Source: Planctomycetaceae bacterium (GTDB lineage: Bacteria > Planctomycetota > Planctomycetia > Pirellulales > Pirellulaceae). From it: 5,786 nt of DNA. The stretch is from the NCBI GenBank assembly GCA_003455945.1, contig DMPQ01000456.1, positions 11,826-17,611 on the forward strand. Reading direction: 5' to 3'. A model generated the notes under the pieces. That model ran no database searches. It saw only the letters and a list, made by a program, of their open reading frames with translations, and was not told the origin of the DNA. Positions 1 through 5,786 of the stretch are shown here, in pieces. Each line of letters starts with the position of its first letter. The stretch's first letter is position 1. The position numbers and the translations under genes are program-made.

Positions 1-3000
1 CCGAACAGCGGCGTCAGCAGCGGCACCTGTCGCTCCGCACGACCGACCTGCGTGTGGAACTGCGCCTGCAGCCGCCGATGGAAATCGAGTTCCCCCTTAC
101 CGACCAGACTGATCGCATCGCCCGACAGGTCGACTCGATCGAGCACGACCCGATCCCGCTCGATCCGATAGTCGATGTCGCTCGAGGTGAAGGCCGTCGA
201 ATCGACTTGGCGGATGCTCAGCAGCTTCAGCAGGCTGACGACCAGCGGCAGCTCGTAGATCGCCGCCTCGCGCAGACGGATCTGCCCCTGTCCGGCCATC
301 GACTGAGGATCCATCCCGGAGCCTTCCAGCCGAATCCCCGCGTAGATCGATCCGGCCAGATCGTTCCAGGTCATCTCGAACTCGTCCTTCGCCAATTCCA
401 ATCGCCCTTCGTTCAGCTTCGCCTGGACCATGTAGGGATAGTCCCGATCGAGCAGCATCTGGGCGTCGAGTTCCAGTCGCCCGCCGATCCATGCCGCCGA
501 GGCGGGTTGCGGGAGCGAGCCCTCGACCGCCTGAGGTGCGGTCGAACCGATCGCCAGACGCGTCGAATCGAGATAGACCGGCCCGCGGATATCGAGCAGC
601 TGAGCCTGACGCCACATCACCGAATCGAGCGACAGCGCTCCGAAACACTCGACGCGCGGCCCGATCGAAACGCCGACGGTATCGAGCCGCCCGTGCGCGT
701 CATGCAGCCGCTGCGCCGCGATCGTCAGGCCGACCCGCTGCAGATCGACCGCCATGTCCCATTGCAGTTCGAGCGGATCCGAAAAGGTCCGCGCCGATCC
801 GTCAGCGTCGCGCGGAATCAGCGGCGGCACGAACTCGGGATCGCGCGCTCCCGACATCATCACGATCCGGCCGTGCAGATTCAGGCGACCGTCCAGGTCG
901 ATCGTTCGGATCCCTTGAGCGATCGACGGTGGGAGACTTTCCAGCAGTTCGTCGGTCGGTTCCAGCCGATCGATCGAACAGGGAGTGAGATCGAGCCACC
1001 AGCCGTCGTTGGAGGTCCGCCCGATCCCGCGCATCGAGAACGTCGTCTCGCGATGATGCCCGCGCAGATCCTCGAGCGACAACTGACCGTTGTCGTAGCG
1101 GATCGTTCCGGTCACGTCCTGCCAGTGATACGGAAACCAGGTCGGCCGTACCGAGACGCCGTTGCGATCGTCCCGTCGCCGCTCCCACATCTGCGCCTCG
1201 ATCGTCAACCAGGTCGTCCCCTTGGCCAGATCGCGGACGTAGGTCGAGACGAGATGATCGAGATGTCCTTGCGGACGAAGCTGGTCCCACGTCGAACGGA
1301 GCGGTGCCGGAAGCGCCTTGCGCAGTTCCTCGTCGAGCGCCAACGTCGTCGCATCGAAGTCGAGCGTCAGCAGGCGATCGGCCGACAGCTTGCCGTTGCA
1401 GGTGATCGAACCGCCGTCGTTCTGTCCGGTGATCTGACGGAAGAGGATCTCGTCGTTCTGCATGATCACGCGCCCCGACACGTTGTGGAGCGTGTAGGGG
1501 AGCTGGCGATAACGGAGCGAACCGTTGAACAGTTCGATGACGAACGTCCGCTGAGGCGGAATCGACGGATCGACTCGCTCGAACAGACACTGGACCGTCA
1601 GCTGGCCTCGCGGATCGAACTCGCGCACCGCCCGCTCCGTCGACTCGTACTGCGCCAGCGCCCCGAACAGTTCTTCGCTGATCGGAATCCGATCCAGGAG
1701 CGTGACCTGCAGCTTGCCGGTGTAGTTCGGGCCCGGGTCGGCATAGTCGCATTCGAGTCGCACGCGTCCTCCCGACGCCTGCCCTTCCGCGTCGATCACC
1801 AGTCGCGAGGGACTCCAGTCGAATCGCCCTCGGCAGTGATGCACGGGATACGGAAACTTCCGGTACAGCAGACTGACGTCGTGCAGCGTCAGTCGAACGT
1901 CGGGACGCCACCCCTCGGGACCGAACTCCAGACGCACCTCGGCATCGACCAGTCCGTCCGGCCGGAACTCGTCCCACGACCGTCGGACCGACGCGGGCAG
2001 GAACGGGCCCAACCGCGGATCGAGCGAGATGCCGACGATCGACAGATCCGCCTCCCAGCGGTCACCGCCGAGTGCCGCGGTCCGACTGGCCCGCAGCGCG
2101 ATCGAGCCCTGGCCGGCGCGAGCCCGCACGTCGGTCGCGGTCCAGCGTTCCGGAGTCGCCTCGAAGGTCCCTTGGAGATCGACGATCGGATCGGGAAGGC
2201 GCGAGTCGTCGACGCGCCCGTCGCGCAGCCCCCCGGCGACTCGATATCCCAACGGTCCCGACAGACCGTTGCCGGAGAGCGCAAAGTCGAGATCGAGCAG
2301 GCCGTCCAAGCGGAGCACCGCGGAGAGATCCTTCCCCGCCAGCCCTCCGCCGGCATGCACCAGATCGGTCGAGAGCTTCAGCCCCTCGGCCCGCCCCGCG
2401 ACCTCCCACGCCGCATCGAACTCACGATAGCGCCCGTCGAAGGCCAAGTGACCGACACGCGTCGTGCGCAGATCGCCCGACAGTCGATGACTCCAGGTCT
2501 TCCTGCCGTCCGCCAGCGTGATCGACTCCGGCAGCAACTCGAGCTTCAGGTCCGAGATGTGTTCCTCGAATCGCCAGCCGCCGACCGTCGCGCCGATCGA
2601 CAGCGAAGCATCGACGACCGAGATCGGGACCTTGGCGTCGCCCGCGGACGGCAACGGAAACAATCGCTCGACCGCGTACTTCCCCGATTCGTCCGGCGTC
2701 AGGCTGCCGCGAAGATGCCGGATCACGATCCGATCCGGGCGGAACGGTTGCGAGACGATTCGCCAGAGCGGCGCATCGGTCCGGATCAGCAGCTCGTCGA
2801 TCTCGAGCAGCGGTGTCCCGCGATCCTCGATCGACGTGATCGTCAGATCGCGGAGCCAGATACCCTGCCCTTCGACGAATTCGGCCGAGCCGATGCGCGG
2901 GGTGAGTCCTCGCTCCTGAAGAGTCGCCGCCAGCTTCGACTCGACCAGCCGACCGACGATCGGCCCGAACTGACGATGAGCGACCCACCAGCCGCCGGTC

Positions 3001-3137
3001 AGCAACAGACAGATCGCGACCAGAAAGAGCACGAACTTGCGGAACGCGGCGCATCCCGACAGATACACCGCTCGCCAAGGGCGAGGATGCGCAGCCTCCG
3101 ACGGATCGGGGCGATCGGATTGCCGTGTGCCGTCCAT
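1..3137 (-). CDS. Large AsmA/YhdP-like envelope protein, C-terminus cut by window edge
   Basis: The reverse strand is open from ATG at 3137 to the left edge, giving 1045 residues without a stop; the C-terminal end is missing. A basic segment and one hydrophobic helix at about residues 34-52 (FRKFVLFLVAICLLL, then WW) predict an inner-membrane anchor with the rest in the periplasm. Residues 55-930 look beta-rich, with many short alternating strands and 'G.l.l.G' turns, including a repeated module at about 369-833. Residues 930-1045 resemble the AsmA-like C-terminal domain: GQGQIRLREAAIYELPLVVS, then LLKLL, then GDAISLVGKGELDF. Family knowledge: AsmA-like proteins (TamB, YhdP, YdbH) are elongated grooved proteins linked to phospholipid movement between inner and outer membranes. 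That role here is inferred. The start is firm: TAG lies 12 codons upstream in frame with no start codon between. The ribosome site is weak (GGAA, 7 bases before ATG). The gene follows the glycosyltransferase by 33 bases, so co-transcription is likely. Confidence 0.88.
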   Translation of the reverse strand, partial: MDGTRQSDRPDPSEAAHPRPWRAVYLSGCAAFRKFVLFLVAICLLLTGGWWVAHRQFGPIVGRLVESKLAATLQERGLTPRIGSAEFVEGQGIWLRDLTITSIEDRGTPLLEIDELLIRTDAPLWRIVSQPFRPDRIVIRHLRGSLTPDESGKYAVERLFPLPSAGDAKVPISVVDASLSIGATVGGWRFEEHISDLKLELLPESITLADGRKTWSHRLSGDLRTTRVGHLAFDGRYREFDAAWEVAGRAEGLKLSTDLVHAGGGLAGKDLSAVLRLDGLLDLDFALSGNGLSGPLGYRVAGGLRDGRVDDSRLPDPIVDLQGTFEATPERWTATDVRARAGQGSIALRASRTAALGGDRWEADLSIVGISLDPRLGPFLPASVRRSWDEFRPDGLVDAEVRLEFGPEGWRPDVRLTLHDVSLLYRKFPYPVHHCRGRFDWSPSRLVIDAEGQASGGRVRLECDYADPGPNYTGKLQVTLLDRIPISEELFGALAQYESTERAVREFDPRGQLTVQCLFERVDPSIPPQRTFVIELFNGSLRYRQLPYTLHNVSGRVIMQNDEILFRQITGQNDGGSITCNGKLSADRLLTLDFDATTLALDEELRKALPAPLRSTWDQLRPQGHLDHLVSTYVRDLAKGTTWLTIEAQMWERRRDDRNGVSVRPTWFPYHWQDVTGTIRYDNGQLSLEDLRGHHRETTFSMRGIGRTSNDGWWLDLTPCSIDRLEPTDELLESLPPSIAQGIRTIDLDGRLNLHGRIVMMSGARDPEFVPPLIPRDADGSARTFSDPLELQWDMAVDLQRVGLTIAAQRLHDAHGRLDTVGVSIGPRVECFGALSLDSVMWRQAQLLDIRGPVYLDSTRLAIGSTAPQAVEGSLPQPASAAWIGGRLELDAQMLLDRDYPYMVQAKLNEGRLELAKDEFEMTWNDLAGSIYAGIRLEGSGMDPQSMAGQGQIRLREAAIYELPLVVSLLKLLSIRQVDSTAFTSSDIDYRIERDRVVLDRVDLSGDAISLVGKGELDFHRRLQAQFHTQVGRAERQVPLLTPLF
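639..2033 (-). repeat. Tandem internal repeat region within the AsmA-like protein
   Basis: At protein level, about residues 369-833 contain three clear copies and one degenerate copy of a module about 110-140 residues long. Each begins with a helical linker ending in a P.G-type turn: LDPRLGPFLP to RPDG (372-395), ISEELFGAL to DPRG (486-511), LDEELRKALP to RPQG (601-624), and TDELLESLP to DLDG (728-750). Each linker is followed by strands and a short motif, FPYPVHHCRG (428-437), LPYTLHNVSG (546-555) and FPYHWQDVTG (668-677), with a weak fourth version LHDAHG (811-816). A 'GQ..GG' or 'RGH' strand pair comes after each clear motif. The DNA itself is not visibly repeated, so the duplication is old. 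This fits the repeating beta-groove architecture described for bridge-like lipid transfer proteins; the structural match is inference. Confidence 0.7.
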
Positions 3138-3170
3138 GGCTCGGTTCCGCTGGGATCGCGACCCGGCATC
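3138..3170 (-). other. Short spacer between glycosyltransferase and AsmA-like genes
   Basis: Thirty-three bases separate the TAG of the glycosyltransferase (3173-3171) from the ATG at 3137. The spacer is exactly 11 sense codons (GAT GCC GGG TCG CGA TCC, then CAG CGG AAC CGA GCC), so both genes are in the same frame. There is no hairpin or promoter-like element. The only ribosome-site candidate is the GGAA inside GCGGAACC, 7 bases before the ATG. An upstream ATG at 3169 is out of frame with the AsmA-like gene. The tight spacing supports one transcript for both genes. Confidence 0.6.
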
Positions 3171-4652
3171 CTAGTCGATCGCCCTCCCTTTCCCCCAGGT
3201 CAATCGAGACCCGATGCTAGCAAGTCCGGTGGCCGCGATGATGATCAGTCCCGGCAAGGCCGGCTCGCGGTAGCGGATCGACGCGACATAGACGACATGC
3301 AGCAGCGTCACCAGGAGCGCCGGAGCGACCAGGATCCAGGCATCCCGATCCCGGCCGATCGGTCGCACCCCGAGCACCGCGCCGACCAGCAGCACGAACC
3401 AAGCCCCTCCCCAGACCCAGCGAACGAGCGCCGATCGACCGAGTCCGTCGCGCGGCCAGGGGCTCCACAGATGCAGCAGCTTGGTGCCGGCGAGTTGCGC
3501 GACTCGTTCCGGATGCTCGGCCCCCCAGGTTCGTGCGGTGTTGCCGAGCGACGCGTCGAATGCCACCTCGAACGGCGGCAACGAGTGATCCTCCTCCTGC
3601 AGACGGCGCCACAGCCGCGGGACGACGGAGCGGATCTTCGGCCAGTAGTCTTCGGCCTGAGGGTGCCGAGGGAGCTGCGCGAACCACGCTTCACGCTCTT
3701 CCCGATCGAGCCACTCCGCGGCGGACCTCCTGACGAAGGCCAGTCGTTCGGCATCGATCCGACTCATGTCGCTCCCGCCGTCCGCCTCGGGGTTCCAGGC
3801 GTCATACAGACTCGCCCCCGTCTGCAGCGTCGTCGGCACGAAGCGTCCGAACAGGAGCGCATTGCGGACCCACCACGGACTCATCGTCAGCGAAAACACG
3901 ACGACGCAGAGCATCGCGGCGGTCAGTCGGCTTGCGAAGGCCGGGCCGGACGGCGACATCGCGGAGGGCGTCGCTGCCGCGCGATCGAGTCCTTCGCGTC
4001 GATCGGTCCGTACTCCGGTGACGAGCAACAGGCCGAGCGTCCAGAGGCCGATGCCGGGGAGCCAGCTCGGACGGACGAGCACGCTCAGCGCCGCGAGCAG
4101 GCCGAGCAGCGCTGCGCTCCGCCACCGAACGCCGTCGGTCGTCGCGCGACGATAGCCGAGCCAGACGAGCCCTTGTCCGACCAACAAGAGATCGAACGTC
4201 GTTTCGGCCAGCACCAGTCCGCTCGACAGACCGAGCTCGGGGCTGAGCGCGGCAAGCAGGCCGGCGACAAAGGCGACTCGCCGTCCGCCGAACCGAGCCG
4301 CCAAGGCGTAGATCGCCGCGACGACGCCGATCCCGATCGCGACGCCCAGGCCGCGAGCCGCCAGTACCGACGGCTCTCCCGGCAACCGAAACAGCAGCGA
4401 GAGCAGGAACGGATAGCCCGGAGCGCGGAAGCAGCGCGCTCCCTCCCAGCCGAACTCGTACGACTCGCCGGTCGCCAGCCGCTCCGCCAGTTGCCAATAG
4501 CTGACCGAATCGCCGAACCCGAACGTCGTGCCGTCGAGTCGCTCGACCCAGACGGCGACCATCGCGACACGGACGATCGCCGCGGTCGACAACACGACGA
4601 TCAGTCCGCCGATGCCGTGGCGTCGACGGTCGAGTGAGCGGTCGTGCGTCAC
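3171..4652 (-). CDS. Polytopic GT-C family glycosyltransferase (ArnT/PMT-like)
   Basis: A 493-residue integral membrane protein, probably of the dolichyl-phosphate-mannose-mannosyltransferase-like superfamily (PMT_2, RgtA/B/C/D-like). These enzymes transfer a sugar from a polyprenyl-phosphate carrier to a lipid, glycan or protein on the outer face of the inner membrane. Helix 1 is at about residues 13-36. The first outer loop has GDSVSYWQLAERL, whose Asp48 sits where GT-C enzymes keep their catalytic acid, then RAPGYPFLLSL (76-86). LVLAETTFDLLL (147-158) matches the family's conserved Glu-containing helix. SLYDAWNPEADGGSDM (281-296) opens a soluble loop of about 145 residues. RYREPALPGL (460-469) starts the last helix. 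I count 9-10 helices. The GTG start is chosen because AAGGAA lies 8 bases upstream and the membrane domain begins 12 residues later. The frame stays open to an ATG at 4886, but those 78 extra residues are Arg/Pro/Ser-rich and span a hairpin. Sugar and acceptor cannot be told from sequence. Confidence 0.87.
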   Translation of the reverse strand: MTHDRSLDRRRHGIGGLIVVLSTAAIVRVAMVAVWVERLDGTTFGFGDSVSYWQLAERLATGESYEFGWEGARCFRAPGYPFLLSLLFRLPGEPSVLAARGLGVAIGIGVVAAIYALAARFGGRRVAFVAGLLAALSPELGLSSGLVLAETTFDLLLVGQGLVWLGYRRATTDGVRWRSAALLGLLAALSVLVRPSWLPGIGLWTLGLLLVTGVRTDRREGLDRAAATPSAMSPSGPAFASRLTAAMLCVVVFSLTMSPWWVRNALLFGRFVPTTLQTGASLYDAWNPEADGGSDMSRIDAERLAFVRRSAAEWLDREEREAWFAQLPRHPQAEDYWPKIRSVVPRLWRRLQEEDHSLPPFEVAFDASLGNTARTWGAEHPERVAQLAGTKLLHLWSPWPRDGLGRSALVRWVWGGAWFVLLVGAVLGVRPIGRDRDAWILVAPALLVTLLHVVYVASIRYREPALPGLIIIAATGLASIGSRLTWGKGRAID

Positions 4653-4660
4653 CGGCAAGG

Positions 4661-4666
4661 TTCCTT
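4661..4666 (-). promoter_or_regulatory. Shine-Dalgarno site deciding the GTG start at 4652
   Basis: Read on the minus strand the sequence is AAGGAA, then 8 bases, then GTG ACG CAC GAC. It is a good match to the anti-Shine-Dalgarno consensus at near-ideal spacing. A TTG at 4658, in the same frame, is only 2 bases from the site and so too close. This site is the main reason for rejecting the longer open frame beginning at 4886. Confidence 0.7.
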
Positions 4667-4809
4667 GGCCATCCGAACTCGGAGCTTCGACGCCGGTCGA
4701 TCGCGATCGCGACGCCCTGCAACGGAGACCAGCGTACCGGCCGAGGCGCCGGCGGTGCCAGAGGAAGTCGTGCGTCGGCGAGGGAACGGGACCGAGCAAG
4801 AACGCCAGC

Positions 4810-4840
4810 GGCCCGACTCCCGTCAGACGAGAGTCGGGCC
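4810..4840 (-). terminator. Terminator-like hairpin after the transporter gene
   Basis: GGCCCGACTC at 4810-4819 pairs perfectly with GAGTCGGGCC at 4831-4840. Inside the 11-base loop, CGT and ACG can add three more pairs around a 3-base loop after one mismatch. The stem is long and GC-rich and lies 64 bases past the transporter stop. On the minus strand it is followed by GCTGGCGTTCTTGC, which is not a U-run, so it is not a classical intrinsic terminator. It could be a U-less terminator, an RNA 3'-end stabiliser, or a protein-binding site. Because the stem is symmetrical, the strand is assigned from the gene order. Confidence 0.5.
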
Positions 4841-4878
4841 GTGGTGCATGACCGATGCGCGATCGATCCGTGTTGGCT

Positions 4879-4894
4879 CTCGGCATTCGCCGAG
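4879..4894 (-). terminator. Small hairpin just after the transporter stop
   Basis: CTCGGC at 4879-4884 pairs perfectly with GCCGAG at 4889-4894 around a 4-base loop (ATTC on the plus strand, GAAT on the minus strand). It sits 10 bases past the transporter stop codon and about 38 bases before the larger hairpin. There is no U-tract. A 6-base stem with a tight loop can arise by chance in GC-rich DNA, so its role as part of a two-hairpin 3' end is tentative. Confidence 0.3.
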
Positions 4895-4904
4895 TCGATC
4901 GATC

Positions 4905-5786
4905 TCAGGCGCCGGACTTGTCCGCCTCATTCAGCGACAGCGGCTTGTAGCCGCCGATCGACTTGAAGAAGACGACCAGCAGCAGGTAGATCACCGCCAT
5001 CGTCGCCGGGATCAGCGAGTCGGCACGGAGCGTGTCGCGGTCACCGTCGATCGACGCCTTCGCGACCATCTGACTCTTGGGCGAGATCTCCTGCTTCTCG
5101 GCATCGGAGGTCGCCTTCTCGTTCGCGGCGCGAACCGCCTTGATCTCGTCGTTAACCTTGCCGAGCTTCTCGCCGTCCAGGCCGTAGACCTTCGGGAAGA
5201 AGAGGAAGCTGCTTCCCCCCTGGTTCTTGAACTCCTCGTAGACCAGGTTGTCCGCGACCGACAGTCGCTCGCCCGAGTACTTGTCCTTCAGGTAGCCGAG
5301 CCCCGGAGCGCCGATCAGACCGGCCGACATCATGCCGATGCCACCCATGATGCTGATCGCCACGGCGCCGGTCTTGGGGAAGCGATCGCTCGCCACCGCC
5401 AACATCGTCGGCCAGAAGAAGGTCTTTCCGACGCCGTAGATCGTCAGCGCCACGACCGCGAAGGCGAACGACTCGACATAGCTCGTCATCTGCAGTCCGA
5501 CGATCGCCAGGATCGCGCACAGCAGAAGCAGGCCGACCGGCGAGAGACCGATCTTGGTTTCGATGAAGTGGGCACAGAACCGCAGACCGAACATCACCGC
5601 CGACGTGTAGACGAACAGGAACTTCCCCTGAGAGCTCGTCAGAATGTTGCCGGTGATGTTCTGGATCCAGTTGTCGGTCCCCAGCTCGACCGCTCCGACC
5701 ATCGCGTGCGTGATGAACAGGATGAAGAGCAGGAACGACCCGAGCGAGAAGCGGGTGAGCACGCCGATCACGATCAGCAACAGGCC
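4905..5786 (-). CDS. Major facilitator superfamily transporter, C-terminal half only
   Basis: The frame is open to the right edge, so the true start is outside the window; 293 C-terminal residues are visible. TTG at 5780 could be read as a start but falls in hydrophobic sequence ([10 protein letters not shown]) and is not believed. About six helices are seen, consistent with TM7-12 of a 12-helix transporter: about 16-36, 55-76, 82-104, 107-131, 140-166 and 257-276. Charged residues within or beside helices include Glu34 and Asp38 (VELGTDNW), Arg69, His73 and Glu76 (LRFCAHFIE), and Lys121 (GKTFFWP). They may serve proton coupling or substrate binding. A hydrophilic insert of about 90 residues (167-256) separates the last two helices and should face the periplasm. 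The protein ends [18 protein letters not shown] recognise the sequence style as a planctomycete MFS group of unknown substrate. A distant sugar-symporter relationship is possible but unproven. Two hairpins follow the gene, suggesting its transcript ends there. Confidence 0.85.
   Translation of the reverse strand, partial: GLLLIVIGVLTRFSLGSFLLFILFITHAMVGAVELGTDNWIQNITGNILTSSQGKFLFVYTSAVMFGLRFCAHFIETKIGLSPVGLLLLCAILAIVGLQMTSYVESFAFAVVALTIYGVGKTFFWPTMLAVASDRFPKTGAVAISIMGGIGMMSAGLIGAPGLGYLKDKYSGERLSVADNLVYEEFKNQGGSSFLFFPKVYGLDGEKLGKVNDEIKAVRAANEKATSDAEKQEISPKSQMVAKASIDGDRDTLRADSLIPATMAVIYLLLVVFFKSIGGYKPLSLNEADKSGA

Larger units (their letters stand above)
4653..4904. other. Intergenic region between transporter and glycosyltransferase
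   Basis: This 252-base gap lies downstream of the transporter stop (TGA at 4907-4905) and upstream of the glycosyltransferase GTG. It contains two inverted repeats near the transporter end and the AAGGAA ribosome site at the other end. It also holds six GATC sites, including back-to-back GATCGATC at 4897-4904 and a 12-base palindrome TCGCGATCGCGA at 4701-4712. A glycosyltransferase promoter would be expected in 4809-4667. I see no convincing -35/-10 pair: TACGCT near 4738-4733 is a poor -10 candidate with no good partner. No small gene is supported. Confidence 0.6.

Noticed and set aside
802..1977. A minus-strand open frame of 391 codons
   Set aside because: It overlaps the AsmA-like gene in another frame and encodes an Arg/Ser/Asp/Ala-rich low-complexity product. 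The AsmA-like frame runs through the whole region with a domain at its C-terminal end.
54..4637. A plus-strand open frame of 1527 codons, the longest in the window
   Set aside because: Its codons are in exact register opposite the codons of the two minus-strand genes, which share one frame. Stops on the plus strand would need TTA, CTA or TCA codons in those genes, and these are rare in this GC-rich genome. It ends at a TCA serine codon of the glycosyltransferase. The product is an Arg/Asp/Pro/Gln-rich string with no domain, helix or motif, while the opposite strand encodes recognisable proteins.
4701..4712. TCGCGATCGCGA palindrome containing GCGATCGC, the HIP1 octamer of cyanobacteria
   Set aside because: One copy in DNA already full of CGATCG is expected. 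Nothing else points to a cyanobacterium and the gene set fits planctomycetes better.
3802..4722. A minus-strand open frame of 306 codons overlapping the glycosyltransferase
   Set aside because: It is an alternative frame of the glycosyltransferase, Arg-rich and without membrane segments. The overlapping frame carries the conserved GT-C motifs.
4653..4809. Possible sigma70 or sigma54 promoter for the glycosyltransferase (TGGCAC and TACGCT elements)
   Set aside because: TACGCT is a poor -10, the spacing to the nearest -35-like hexamer is about 19 bases, and TGGCAC lacks the TGC half required at the sigma54 spacing. Not strong enough to annotate.
1..5786. Search by eye for tRNA, rRNA, CRISPR repeats, insertion sequence ends and defence genes
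   Set aside because: No cloverleaf with a GTTCGA-type arm in context, no regularly spaced direct DNA repeats, no transposase motifs and no terminal inverted repeats were seen. Nearly all of the window is accounted for by three protein genes.

Overview
The window reads as ordinary chromosomal DNA from a high-GC diderm bacterium. Planctomycetota is most likely. The evidence is the style of the transporter (motifs such as [18 protein letters not shown] and a C-terminal IGGYKP), a very large AsmA-like protein with a single N-terminal anchor, a GT-C glycosyltransferase of the type common in that phylum, and the absence of clear sigma70 promoters. This assignment is recognition from memory, not a search. 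No mobile element, CRISPR array, rRNA or tRNA is visible.

All three supported genes lie on the minus strand, so the window reads right to left. (1) 5786-4905 is the C-terminal half of a major facilitator superfamily transporter, cut by the right window edge. It carries an unusually long hydrophilic insert between its last two membrane helices. (2) 4904-4653 is a 252-base gap with two inverted repeats, the larger a good terminator-like hairpin without a U-tract, and then a Shine-Dalgarno sequence. (3) 4652-3171 is a 493-residue polytopic GT-C (ArnT/PMT-like) glycosyltransferase, started here at a GTG placed 8 bases after AAGGAA. (4) Only 33 bases downstream, 3137 to beyond position 1 is a giant AsmA/YhdP-like protein. 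Its 1045 visible residues hold one membrane anchor, then repeated beta-rich modules, then the start of a recognisable AsmA-like C-terminal domain. The left edge cuts it.

Genes 3 and 4 are close enough to be one transcription unit and even share a reading frame. One is a likely lipid-linked-sugar transferase of the inner membrane. The other belongs to a family thought to bridge the periplasm for lipid transport. An envelope-building role for the pair is therefore plausible, but it is inference. The transporter is probably a separate unit because of the hairpins.

The very long plus-strand open frame 54-4637 is a codon-register shadow of genes 3 and 4, not a gene. The most notable features are the internal repeat of the AsmA-like protein, the transporter insert, and a strong excess of GATC in both coding and non-coding DNA. 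No convincing new biological system is present in the window.
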